This document shows, piece after piece, positions 1-13,200 of a stretch of DNA of 64,000 nucleotides (the first letter of the stretch is position 1; each line of letters opens with the position of its first letter). The DNA is taken from contig VTPC01001055.1 in NCBI GenBank assembly GCA_011009095.1, positions 49,011 through 113,010 on the forward strand. The letters run 5' to 3'. The position numbers and the translations under genes were made by a program. The DNA comes from Ignelater luminosus. Taxonomy: Eukaryota; Arthropoda; Insecta; Coleoptera; Elateridae. Under the pieces are notes generated by a model that was not told the DNA's origin, did no database searches, and saw only the letters and a list, made by a program, of their open reading frames with translations.

Positions 1-1070
1 CTCGATTTTATTTGTGTTTTGGGAAGTGAACGAGATGTCTATCGTTCATAACTTCGTAAGAAGGAAAAATAACGAAGGATTTATACTTATTAATTTGCTG
101 TTTCTTTTTGATTGATACAATTTGATGATTTTTCTTTTTGTTTAAAGTAATGTAATTATAGTTTCAGATTACGATTTACCTTTGCCGTTCATTTGTTATT
201 TTGTTTTTGTCTTATAATCTTTAAAATTATAACAGCGAGTTCATCAAACTCGTTTGCGTAAAGTTACGTCATTTTCTTTATGTAAAGTTTTTTTTCAAAA
301 TATTGTTTGTTTATGTTCGTAACTGATGTCTTTTAGTTCATTTTAATATTTTATATTGAATTCATTTTAATGTTATCTTTAAATCTGATTTACATTGTCA
401 AGATTTGAACCTTTGTTAATTATTTTTTTTTCTTTTCTGCATTTTAAAGGTATAATAAATTTATTGTGTGTTACCTATTTTGGTATTTTATTTGATAAGT
501 ATTACTTTGATTGATCGTCAGGTAATGTATTGTGTTATGAGCGTCTCTGGTTCCTAGCAACCAAAAGTCTAAATTTTGCTCTTTATTAATTTTAAAGTTT
601 TATGAAGTCAATGATTTATAAAGACTATTTTAGTTATGAGAGAGAGAGAGAGAGAGATGCTAGAACTTATTATAGATCATGATGTGTCTATTTTGTGTTT
701 TTAAGTCATGTATAGGGTCAATTTAAGCCCTACGGGTAAGTTGAGAGTACATTTTAGCATTCAGATACAATTTCAAGTTTCTGTATACGGGGTGATATTT
801 CTTATGGACATCCTTATACAGAGCGTTCGCCGATGTGGGGACAGGATTATTTCTTTTTAGCATAACTGTTTCCTGGCGCCCTTTTGGTATCTCTTTTAGG
901 CTTTTCAGCTAAAAGCTAAGTTTTAGGTTCAGGTAAGATCATCAAAGCCTGGATTATTTACTATTTTGTAACCTACTCCCGTCTTCGACATGAGCTATGG
1001 GCTTGAACATCTACCGATATCTGGCTTATACGGGACTTGTGCATACTTTTGGGCATTTTCCCGTTACAAA
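1..1070 (+). repeat. T-rich retroelement-leader-like repeat, copy 1
   Basis: Very T-rich non-coding stretch running off the left edge. Its last 260 bases (about 811-1070) align with 37437-37692 and more weakly with 57791-58087. Shared landmarks in the same order are TATACAG, a TGGCGCCCTTTT core (874-885), a splice-donor-like AGGTAAG (931-937), GAGCTAYGGG...GAACATCTACC, CGGGACTTGTGCATAC, and the end TTTTCCCGTTACAA. No long ORF. It may be the 5' leader of an LTR retrotransposon, since TGGCGCCC resembles a primer binding site, but the family was not identified. Confidence 0.55.
638..657. repeat. (GA)10 microsatellite
   Basis: Ten uninterrupted GA dinucleotides inside the T-rich repeat. Simple-sequence tract with no other signal. 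Confidence 0.9.
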
Positions 1071-3953
1071 TAATAATGTAATTAGCGCCTCAGAAACATG
1101 ATGAAATTTATTTTCAGCCCAATCGAGCAACTCAAAAACATCTTGTCCGCCATATTGGAGTCGACATTTTGAATTTTTAGATTTTGACTTCAAAATTGTA
1201 ATTACTGACTTCGAAAACCCCAATATGTAAATCTTCATGGACATAAAATAACGTTTTTATATTTTGACCAGGTTTTCGAAATTTCAGACCACTGTGGGAC
1301 GGTCTGAAGGTTAATACACCAATTTCACAAATCCTCTAATAGATGCCGAAAAATTTACTGCTGCATTGTTCTAGCGTATTTTATGTTGAAATCAAATAAA
1401 TATGCAGCAAAGATTTTGTAAAAACTTTTGTTATACTTCTATATGTTATTATGTGATGGTATGACTCGAAAAAACGTACAGTGTCAAACAGGTTAAACTT
1501 AACAGTTGATTTCAACTGCACTTACACTGTAAATTTTACTAACATATACTGTTTTTTCTAATTGCCATGTGTTGAATTTGCTGATAGTTTCAAATGAAGT
1601 AAGGTATTAGTCTTGCCCAAGTTACGATAAAATTGATATTGTTACCTTGATCAGTAGGTTACCTGTTAAAAAGAATTGCTGAAAGTTTCTTTTGGGTTTG
1701 GTTTATAATCCGTTTTGACTTAATTAATAGAATGTTGCTGATTGTTGGTCTTCTCGGTCACCATCTGATCGTTTCACTGCTCATGGTTGAAACAAAATCT
1801 TGATAAAATTTATTTTTATATTTAATGAGTTACCAGTTAGCCTCAGCTTTTTGATATACTAGACACGTCAGTGCAAAAGTATACATGATCTATGAAAATA
1901 TGAGTCTGGTAGGTAGGAAGAACATAAACGAATATTTTCCTTAGTGTAAGATATTAAAATAAAATGTTTTGCATAGTTAATACTAAAAGGACATTAGCAT
2001 TGGAAAAATGGATACATTTGGTATTTTTGAGATCTATACTCAATTTGTCAGAAAAAACTTCTCCTGCGATTTTTTCACAATTTAATGTCTTTGTTTGAAG
2101 ATTCTGGAAATTATGTGCATTATCCAGATTTTTAGACTTTCTCAATAAGTAAGATTGGTTGCAATAAATTTTGTCTAGGGAAAGTTCTGTTTGGTTAAAG
2201 CTATGTAACAAAAGATAGGTTAGTGTTTAATGGATGTAAACCTATTTGAACTTTTGAATTTGGTGTAATTGTATACTATTTAACTTTTTCAAGATCTCCT
2301 AACTATTAGATTTGTTTTGCATTTTGCTTAATTACTGGAATTTGAAAAAGTCGATAGCAGTAAATCTTTTCTGACGCTGTATTCTAAGTTCATAATCATT
2401 GGATTAATCTGCGTCTTCTGAGCTCATTACGTGGGGTTTATCGGATATCACAGATTTGACTTTTTACCTACCTGATTTTATGCTTCGTCTGAAAATGTAA
2501 AATTGGAAGTTAGGTGTTAATAAGAAATAATTTATTAATAAGATTATATTCTATAAGAAATAGCTTTTATTAGTTACATTTGACATAGATATTTGTCCAG
2601 CGCATTGCAGCGAATTATTAATACATTCTATACAGTATCATAATATTAAGCGTAAAGTTGATTTCACAGTGGGAGAACTTTTCAAAGCAAACAGTCGTAG
2701 AAAGGGGCTCATGCATGCAAACGTGGTTTTGGAGTGAATCACAGTTGCATACTCGTTTTACGAATCTTGCTTTGGGGATGATTATGTACATTTGTATCTA
2801 ACGAAAGTCTGTATGTACAGTCTGTACAAGTTTTACATAAGTACAATATAATACTGTTCTTACATGCTATCATTTTTCAACCGTTGTGTACATAAAACAA
2901 AACTTGTTTTTGATATATCATTATTTACCCTAGCTCAACAATACTTAACCTTAGATCACATTAGCAGTTATTACAATTTATTTACACGAATATCTATTTT
3001 ATTATCAACATACTTAAAGAATCCCCTGCTTAAAAATAAATTAAAACTTCTCTAAAACACTATACACCTAAAAGATTAATTTATACTTACAATTTAAAAT
3101 CACAGTTTCAATTAAAAAGCTGCAGAAGTTCTTTTAATTCTTTCCTCTTTTTTGTACTGTTAATATACAGTAATTTTTTCAATAGAATCAATTACTACTT
3201 AAGTATTAGGATTTTCCTATTATCCTAACACCAAACGACATTACAAAATAATTTTCTAATATCCATTAACTTGAATTAATTTTAACGTCGAAAATTTTAA
3301 ATAAATTTCAGTTTGCGTCTAATAAAAACAAACTTGCTAAAACGGCAAACAGTTGTTCTCCGAAATGATTAATCTAATGGGTTTACTAATAATCAAGGCA
3401 TTCAAACTTTATCGAGCAGACTCGTTTATAAAAGAAAAGAAAAACGTCTACATAGACGGCTTTTTAAGGTAAGGGGTGTTTTGTCACCACCTCATTGGTA
3501 TGGTAATTAATTACTTCAATTTTCCAAACGCCTGTTTTTCTGGTAACAGTATTGTCAGTTACACTTCATAAAAGCACAAATAAAAAGCGAGCGTGTCGTA
3601 CAAAGTTGATATGCCTCGCTAATATTCATTATGTTTATTCGTTTTTTGTTTTCTTTATTTATATACAATATACGAAATGTATGTATTAATGATATGTTAA
3701 CAATAAATTCGGAATATATCCTTGGTTCCATAAAAAATACGAGAAGTGAAGGTTACAAATAAAATCAAGTTGTAAATTTCAGTAATGATAATAATAAATT
3801 TGATAGATTTGAGCAAACGACAGTATAAAACGTGCGTCAGTAAAATGGACGATATAAGCTTTCAATAAATGAAGATTCACTCGTGAAATATACGATATGA
3901 AAACGTATATACATTGAGCAAATTTAGCTAACTAACTGATGTTCTGGATAGTT
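1071..3953. other. AT-rich flank 3' of Dop2R
   Basis: No supported gene. Around 1080-1310 the sequence is mixed-composition (GCCATATTGGAGTCGACATT, ATTTTGACTTCAAAATTGTA) and resembles degraded repeat sequence often seen in insect genomes, but no boundaries are visible. The rest, including 2860-3060, is low-complexity AT-rich DNA; its short ORFs lack homology that I can recognise. Part may belong to a long receptor 3' UTR. Confidence 0.5.
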
Positions 3954-3959
3954 TTTATT
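3954..3959 (-). promoter_or_regulatory. Possible polyadenylation signal of Dop2R
   Basis: Plus-strand TTTATT reads AATAAA on the minus strand, about 40 bases past the receptor stop codon. It is in the right orientation, but such hexamers are frequent in AT-rich DNA and insect receptor 3' UTRs are often much longer, so the true cleavage site may be further downstream. Confidence 0.25.
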
Positions 3960-3998
3960 CAAATGATCTGAAAATATAAAATACTTCTAAAATATTTT

Positions 3999-4213
3999 TT
4001 AAGGCCCAAGGAACATTATCTTTTTAAAGGCTTTTCGAAATTCAGGATTAAAAATCGTATAAATAACAGGGTTAACAAAACTGTTGATGTATCCTAACCA
4101 CGTAGTCAGCAGAAAAGCCGCCACTCCAGGTTGACAGGATAGTCCGAGCTTACTACACATCGCATCCATAATATTACAAGTGAAAAATGGTACCCAACAA
4201 AAAAGGAAGACCC
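3999..4213 (-). CDS. Dop2R: Dop2R terminal exon: TM6, ECL3, TM7, helix 8, stop
   Basis: Acceptor CTTTCAG before 4213; the exon completes the split Gly codon and reads VFLFCWVPFFTCNIM..., with the TM6 toggle Trp and CWxP motif, then Cys-containing ECL3, then TM7 with WLGYINSF and NPVIY, then helix 8 (FNPEFRKAFKKI) and FLGP before TAA at 4001-3999. The short tail is a D2-class trait. It lacks the terminal Cys that vertebrate D2 receptors use for palmitoylation. It is separated from the preceding exon by a 98-bp intron, the only short intron in this gene. Confidence 0.96.
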
Positions 4214-7200
4214 CTGAAAGTACATTTATAACATCCGATTAACCTCAAAATAAAACTCAATTGTAAACAGACATGTTTTAGAGAAATTAAATAATTATCA
4301 AAGTCACTTACCAAGTACTATAGCTAACGTTTTAGTAGCTTTCCTCTCCTTTTTGGCCGTCGATTTTTCTCGCTTTTTACGACTGGCTTTATTAACTTTA
4401 TATATCGTGAATCTGGCCGCCGCAGAGGCCTTCCGTTCCTTTTTGGACCCTGTCGATCGTTCTTGTTCGATATCTGAATTTACCGTCGCCGACACGGTTC
4501 TAAAAAGAAGAAAACAATTTGACAGCCTTGTTTGCTAGTCATTTACAGTGTTTTCCATATGAAATTCAATTGAAGTAATCAGGTAAGTGCTGGAAATTGA
4601 GGATTTCAATTATATTCATGCAGATTGTGTGTTTTACTATTACTACCTCTTTAGCGGTTGGGTATGGGCTGATTTTATATTTGCTAAATTTGATATTTAT
4701 TAAACTCAACGTTTTTAAAAAGAAAACGTTTGTGTATAGAATTTATTTAGTTTCTTTGCAATGTAATTCTTTTGCAGTAAATATGTTTCAGGAAGGGAGT
4801 GAAATACGAGTTGTCAGCTGCATTCTACAGAGTAAGTTTTTATTACGGCTCCTACTGATAAAAATGTACAAAGCAAAGAATGTGTCTGTAATCTATTTTA
4901 TGACATTTTAGATTTTCTACTATTGATAAAGGCATTTAAAAGAGTTAATAGATACATGTATAAAACTTACACATAGATATCTGCTATCTTAGATCTATTA
5001 TAAACTACTAAATTACAATATGGTGTGTTTCAAATTCGAGGTTCATCAATTCGATATCCAAAGTAACAAAACAGATAGAAAGTCGCTCAAACTGGAAATA
5101 AATGTTTTACTGTTTTTATATATGAATTGCTAGGCATTTACTAAAAGTGGAAATTTAGCCAAAAATGTTTGCCATAAATAGAGATACGTACAATAAAGGC
5201 ACGGAAAAAGAGAAACTATGTGCAATCTACATCATGAAGAAGCATGAGTTCAATAGTAATAAGATCACGTGGGAAATTTCATTAAGAGAACCACGTGTGT
5301 GGTCTACCTTCGTAGATAAACAAACAGCAGTCGCCAAAACACTTTTATCATCTTAGTTCAATTTCTTTTCGTATCAACTTTATTTATCTCAGATTTAATT
5401 ATTTTTAAAAAATCTGAGCAACTTTTTTCCAATTTCTATTTCTTTTCAAATTCGAACAGTTTTAGACATACTGTATAACTTACCAGGTGTATACCTATGA
5501 AATGAGACTTTCAGCTATTAGACCACAGATGTCGCTAGGAGTATTTTTAAACTGTCCCAAATGTCTTATTTCTTTTGTCTGTCATCTGTCAACAATATTC
5601 AATTCATTGTTTGTGATGTTTCATACAACAACGCATTTTTTTCGCTCTTAAAAATGTCGAATTTCGTGCCTTCAAACTACGATTTGCGGACATCGTTGAT
5701 TTTCTGTTATCAATTGAAGAAAAACGCTTCTCAAGCTCATCAAATGCTTATAGAAGCTTACGGTGGACATGCTCTAAGCAGAGCACAGTGCTTCAGGTGG
5801 TTTGAAAAATTCCGAAGTGGTGATTTTAGCGTGGAGAACGAGGAACGTGGCCGGCCACCGAAAAAGTTTGAGGACACCGAATTGCAAGCATTGTTGAATG
5901 AAGATGATGGTCAAACGCAAGAAATGATGGCAGAGCAGTTGGGAGTGACCCAAAAAACCATTTGCAAACGTTTGAAAGACATGGGCATGATTTTAAAGGT
6001 CGGAAGATGGGTGCCGCATGAACTGACTGAAAGGCAGCAAGAGAACCGAAAAACCACTTGTGAAATGCTGCTCTCCCGGTTCAAAAGGAAGTCTTTTTTG
6101 CATCGAATCGTTACGGGTGATGAAAAATGGGCCACAAGCCAAAATCAACGGCCAAACCAAATCGCTTCGGCCGCAAGGCAATGCTGTGTGTTTTCTGGGA
6201 TCAGCATGGTATGATTTGGTACGAGCTATTAAAACCAGGTGAAACAGTTGACGGTGCACGCTACCAACGACAATTGGCCGATTTGAACAGCGCTATACAC
6301 CGAAAACGCCCAGAATATGCCGATCGGCGTCACAAAGTAATTTTTCTTGATGACAATGCACCACCACATCGAACAAGAGCGACCCGGGAATTGGTAGAGA
6401 CGTACGATTGGGAACCGCTGGTGCATGCGGCTTACTCACCAGACTTGGCGCCTTCCGATTATCATTTGTTTGCATCGATGGGCCACGCACTTTCCGAGCA
6501 GCGCTTCAATTCTCACGAAGAAGCCAAAAAATGGCTCGATGATTGGTTTGCGGCCAAAGACGGCCAATTTGTTTGGCGCAGCATTCACAAATTGCCTGAG
6601 AGATCGGTAAAATGTGTCGCTAGCGATGGCTATTATTTTGAAGATTAAATTTGTAACCATTTTTTGTTAATAAACGTTTAAAATTGAAAAAAAAAGTCTC
6701 ATTTCATAGGTATACACCTATGTATAACGTTTGGGGTATTTTAAACCTAACAAAATTTATAGCTCTGAGTTCTGCTTTTGATTTTTTAGACAATTTAGCG
6801 AAATGAGTGAACTAAAACATTGTCAAATAAACCTTCCCAGTTAGGAAAAAAATTTTCTGTAAGAAAACAAAATGATGAAAAAATTTGGAAAGGAATAGGA
6901 TTAGAATAAGAAAAACTACGCCAAAGAAAAAATTAGTAGTAGTCCACATTGAAGATGACAAAGTTCAAATAAAGGGATCATTCCTAAATTTACTTCTTAT
7001 TTCTGAAAAAGACAATTGAATGGTAATAGGCTAGACTCTGACGCGATCGAAAATATTGCAACACCGCAACTACAACCACGGTGGTGTTCAAAGCAAAATG
7101 ATTTCGAATCTTGATTTGTGTCTTATACAAACCATTCTCTAAATTCCTTTGGTATTTTCTTTCATGTCTGAGGGTTTTTAATATTATAATATCTATTCAT

Positions 7201-10200
7201 TCTTTTCAATGTCACGTTGTCGTTGAAATATCCTGAGCAATCTAGGTCTAACAGTGGAAAAACTAGGAGTTAGGAGAAACAATAAAAAAATGTTTGTTTA
7301 ACATTGCCAAAAGAAATCAGAAGGTTTCGATCATTTTTATCAGAAGCTAGAAACTTGTACTAAAAACTTTTTGTATGTTTGTTACTGTATCATATCCTTG
7401 TGGTTGATACAGCGTTAGAAACATACATTTAAGAAAGACACTATTTTTAAAAGACCCTATCTTCTAAACGGTGGGTTTAATTTTTTGATTATTACCGAAA
7501 ACAATCTTGTGATGTAGAAGAGGAGGATGATCCACTTTGGATGTCAAATGCGCTAAGTATGTCAATCACTATGGTCAAGCACGCTAACACTTTAGCACTG
7601 TCAGGTGTTAATCTTTCGAATTAACAGAAGACAGAGTAGAGAGTATAGTGTAGTATTTAAAATCTTTGCATGCTGAGTGATTAATTAGAATCCAAAGTCA
7701 CGTGACTAGTGACTTCATTGGTGTAGCCTTATGTTACTGTTTGATATTGGCAACGTTCCAGTGCCGGTGAATTTCTAATCCAAAACACCATACCCGCGCG
7801 TTAAGAGTGGTTGTAGTAAAATTGCAATATCATTTTAGTAGGAAGTCTTTTGGTTGCCTAGTTTTGAATACGTGTCTGTGTGGGGATGACAATCTTCATA
7901 AATAAAGTTTAAATGTTTATTTTTGCTTAGTACAGCATTCATTGTGTTATCCAAAAGTTGATGATACCAAGCTTTAAGAATGACATATCTACGATGATGC
8001 AACCATATTTGAGACAAATCTTTTGGCAACAGAGTCGCGTTTTTAAACTTCTTGGCAACCCTGTACGCAGTATAGTTTGTAATGTACAGTTAGTTCTAGC
8101 ACACTTCATCTGACATTTTATTATTGTCTTTATGAATACTTTGTTACAAGTATTCAGATTGCAAGAAAACAAAGAGACTAGATCAGTAAATCTGCTCATT
8201 ATCAAGAAACTGGACAAAGCTTTTTGAAACGCAATATAAAAAGTCCTCAGCATTATCTATCTGATCAAGACAGATTAGAAACCTAATAACCTCTTTATAA
8301 AATAAAACGTCAAGACATACGAGCTAGGGATTATTGACATGTTCATAGTCCATTAACTTGAGGTTTTAGTCTCCAAAACGAGGCCGGGTCGTTTGGGTGT
8401 GAAATCGTTTGGGGGCAAGATTATTAGGATGGTACGTGGTTCTCTGGACAAGAAACAAAAATTGCAGTTTCTTTTTTGAATAGATCTAAGCTGAAGGTTA
8501 CGATGTTAAACTCAAAATTATTGACATCATTCTATTTTCTTGCATTTGGGAACCGTAATATAAAAGAAAATAAGAAGACCTCGAACGATCTCGCGCCCGA
8601 AATGGTAAGCAAACAAACATTATAGGCACTTTCAAAAGATTAAACTAAAGTTAGTATTTGTTTTGTCACATAATAAAGTCCTGGTGTCAGTAATGCTGAA
8701 TTATCTTTTCCATGTAAGAAGGGTTAAAGGCACACATGTTGTGGTACTTCATAGAAATACTTGTCCTTACCTAGTTGGTATTTAGTTATTTGGATCTTCC
8801 GTTTTATTATTCAATCTTCATCCCAAGTGACGGTGTGGTTACTCTTCGAACAAAAATTGTACAGGATAGTAGTGGATAAAAGTTATGATAGAAACAATTT
8901 ATGCCATTCTGGTTATGCCACCAAGTTTATCCCTCAACCTCCGTTGACTTATTTTATTCATAAAAATATCTAAAGATTTGCATCTGTTAACCTCCTTCCA
9001 TGCAGCTGTGTGGGGACAAAATGAAACAAAAATAGCTTTATACGATTTGGTAACCAGAAGCTCAGCTAAATCGACATATTCATGCTCAAACTACAAATGT
9101 ATTTCAAACTTTAGTTGAGTATATGAAAATAATGCCTGAAATTGCATGGCCAAAATCTCCCAGCACTATTTTAAACGCACCACTACAGCGAATTTCGAGT
9201 TCTTTGTTGTATTAAAGCAAAATCTCTCAATTATTGCGTGTTGTGTAATTTCCACTTCGTAAAGAAGTAGCATGGACTTGGCGTAAATGGCGCTACAAAC
9301 CTTTGACCTGGTATAAATAAAACGTTTTGCTAAGTTTACCCCTTACTTGAGCACACTCTTGATGCTTCTTTCATAGATTCTGTGTAAGACTTAAGTACGT
9401 CTTGACCAAACATGTCTTTTTGTACCTGTAGATGATTTGCTATTTCTTTCAAAGTTTGAGATAAATGACGATTCTAAATTTTATATCGTTTAAGGCTGGG
9501 CCGTAGAACAGTATCTTTAGATAAATTAAAGTTCTGTAGCCTCTTCACTGATTCTGTGCAAAGATTTGCAAAGATAAGTTTTGGAACTTGCAGTAGAATT
9601 CAGCACATCATTTAGATTTTTATAAATTTTATCTGCCCTAAAAGTAAAAGTTTTGAACCAGGTATCGATGTGATGTGGGTTTTCACGACAGTTTGTTACT
9701 CAGCTCTACCACACATTTAGTAACGTTTGGCTATAGATTAGGAGTTACCTGAAATCAAGCACCATTTTCCTTTCATCCATGTCAAAGCGTTTACTGGTCA
9801 CAAAAATCAAGTAGATTTCACTAATATTACATAAAATTTTACAATACCTAGCCATCCATATCAAAAACTTACTTTGCATGAAGAGTTTACAAATTTTTAA
9901 ACGTTAGAGGAATTGTAGAGTTTGGAGTTACTGAACCATAATTTCTCAATTCAACAACTCTAGGAATTGCCAACTACCATACAATACAAATAGAACTCGC
10001 TAAATTCATCATGCGTAATCTTCCAGAATTATTCAAATAAAATGTGTAGGACCTTTGTGAGTTTATTTTGATTTTACTTAACATGATTCAATTTTATTGG
10101 TCAGTATAAACCCTTAGACTAAGTCTTCAACTTGGTGTAACTCACAAAGTAGCGAATCGTTGTGAGAAGAAAGCTGGATATACTTGATTGATAACTCAAA

Positions 10201-13200
10201 AGAAAGGATAAATGTTTTACTTATGAGATTAATTAAAAAGGTTCAGTTTGTCAAAAAATTTCATCTGTATAGTTCTGCTTAAACAGTAGACGGGGAAAAC
10301 GAAGACCAAGTTTGTTATAGGAATAGTTCAAGTGATCTTTATGTAATTTGCCGATTCAGTATTGTAGTCGCGAGTTACAAAGAAAAACGGCCCAGTAGTA
10401 CAAAATGAGTACAAAAGGCATAAGTCAACAATTTTCTGTAATTCCTAATGGTAGTGCAGAAGTTATTAAAAGCAGTAGCTAAGAATATCCAGAAACAAAA
10501 CAAAACACAATTATAATGGAAACCAGTGCTACAGACATTTATATCTACGTCTTGTTAGCTCAATGCAGATGTGGAAGATTCTGATTATTTCTACAGCCAA
10601 TGAATGGCTGGTTTGGAAACTTTGAGCAGGCACGGAACAATTGAATTTTACCCGTTGCTCAAAATTCTTACCAAAAATTATTCAAAAAAATTGTAAACCT
10701 TCTAGAAGTTTAAACAAACCTTTTGTTTTGAAATTAACATGGTTGATTTATCAAAATTACCAATTTCACATTTTTGGTTCTTTTCCCCTAGTTATAACTT
10801 GAGTAACAAATCCTAATGCTGTTAATGTTTGTTGAATTGCATGTCCAAAGCTTTCTTTAATATACTAAACAAAATTTTTTAAATATCAAAGTTAGCAGTT
10901 GTTTCTAACTCTACTACATCTACTAATTTACCATAAAGCAATTGGTTCTTCGGCGAGATAACCTAAAAGAGGAATATTAAAACTACATTCATGCACATGC
11001 TTTTTATGTACAGACGGGTATATTTACATGCATCAACCTATTTTCTAGGCAGGGGGTGAAATATTCTATCTTATTTATTTAATTTTAATTTTTTTTTGAG
11101 GTCGTCCTTAAAATACCTACTTACACGATAGGTAAATGCAGTACGCCGATGGCCAAGTCTCTAATAGAAACAAAGAAAAAAGTAAAATCAGCCCAAAATT
11201 TTAATTTAAAAGGAAGCGAAACATAAGTAATTGCTATTCAATGATTTTTATTAGTTTATAGCGCGACGTGTAGGGTTTAGATGGAGAAAAGATAATAACC
11301 AGAAAATTGTGATGAAAAATAATTCCAAATAAAATATCCCTTTTTCAGAAACGGAGATATGAGAAACGCAAAGACTTTGAAGTTGAATGTAATGGTTATT
11401 GAGTTTGGAGTGATTTTTATTTGATTTTAAAATGATGACCGAGATTCCGGGCACAAGGGGTTTGCCAGCTTCTTTCTAATTTAGTAAGGCAGTTAAGAGA
11501 ACCGAATTGATCCTACCCTCGTGCTTTGGAAAAGTAAACATTATTTTAAAAAATGAAATAGGGTTTCTTTTTGCTACGTAGAATTTCTATTAATAAATTC
11601 AGAAGAACTCCAAATTTACATTTCAAATTAAACAACAAAGTTGTGGAATGTTGAAATGTGAGTCTGAAACCAAGAAGGTGTATGTATTTCTAAATGAATC
11701 TTTATTGTTACAGTTTCTCGTCTGTGTGTATCTTATTAGCAAGTACACCAAATTTACACACGTTCAAATATTTGTTCAAGCTAGTTACTTGGGTACAGAA
11801 CAACACAATATCACAGTTTATAATTAATTTTATAGTATCGAGTGGTATTAGTTTAACAAGCTACCGAAACGTTAGCTTTCAAACTCCTTTTCTTATAGCT
11901 CCTTTTCAACCAAGCATGACATGGCAAACTGCCAATACGTAATGAGGCAAAAACTTGACGTGCAACACGGAAACAATTCGAGGAAACGAATAAAAAAACA
12001 AATGAAAAAGTTAGCTTCGCAGGAAGTTTCGGAAAACATCTAAATAAGTGAAATGAAAAATAGAACAGAAAACAGCTTAAAGATTTGCTGTTAATCTAAT
12101 GAATCGAAACTCTTAGACAAAACATATAGGAAAACATTTCCTTGAATACACTAATAACAAATTTTGTGATCTTTAGTGGGCCAATTAACGTACAAAAGGA
12201 ATGTTTCACAAGATAGTAATTTAAAGAATTTAGGGAATCTCATTCCATCCATGACTTGCTAAGCTACTAACAATCAAGTGATGGATAGGTAAGTTTTAAA
12301 AATACCTGGGTATTTACTTTTAACAATTAATCTACTTGTACTTAACTATCTACATATTTTAGAGCTGTTTAATGTGAAAGGTTTTTACTTGTTGTTTATA
12401 AACTTCTAAGTACTAAAGTTACAATAATCAAATCTACTGCACTACCTTACTATCATTATTCTACGAATCAAAATCGAAATCTACAAAGAGTAGGTTATGC
12501 TTTATTGATGATGTGAAGTCGAGAATATTTTACAAATGGAAACGCATATATATATGTAAATTCTACAAAAAATAGAATTTAATGTGAATTACGTAAATGA
12601 TTAGTTTACTAAATGACATACATCTAGGAGTGTTTATTTTGTAATTCACATTATTTCTAAAACAAAAATAAGCAACAAAGCAATAAATTTGAATGATTTA
12701 CTTGAGTTCTGTGTCAAAAGTAGCACCATTTTTCTTTGACTGATGTCTTAATCTCTTCGGACTATCTGGAGCTGTTGTGTCTGGTTGGCTGGGAGCATAC
12801 CCAGAATCGTTATTACCATTTGGATCTGCTAAAGGTGCAGGCGTTGCTAAACTAGCGACTACACTTGATATTCTGGAAAAAGAATTACTTCGTAGAAATA
12901 TTAATAAAACACAGATTACACTAAAATCAATCAAATTATCTCGTATCTAGAATATAGGGAACTAACAATAGGACTTGATGTAGAGTTGTGACCATACGCT
13001 GCAAAATAAAAAGAAACTTTTCAATTTTATAAGAGTCGATTTAAATTTAAGAAAGTGATCGACCCACAATTGACTGACTATAACAGTAAAATAGTGTTTT
13101 CTAAATATTCTTTTTAATAGAATTGAAGATGGTTAAGGTGTAATGTTATTTTAAAATTTTATGCCGTCTTAATAATTCTGTGAGTTCATTCAATTACTTT

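Larger units (their letters stand above)
5483..6722 (+). mobile_element. mariner element, mauritiana-type, defective
   Basis: A 1240-bp element bounded by terminal inverted repeats that begin CCAGGTGTATACC on the left and carry a 25-bp perfect inverted match (AGGTGTATACCT... to ...GAGACT), flanked by TA on both sides (5481-5482 and 6723-6724), the mariner target duplication. It carries one interrupted transposase reading frame. Size, TIR and TA site are all typical of Tc1/mariner cut-and-paste elements. It lies in a Dop2R intron, with its coding strand opposite to the receptor's. The transposase resembles the mauritiana subfamily of Drosophila mariner. Confidence 0.93.

Noticed and set aside
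4597-4911. 104-codon plus-strand ORF in a receptor intron
   Set aside because: Hydrophobic translation of T-rich DNA; no family recognised and no promoter or partner exon.
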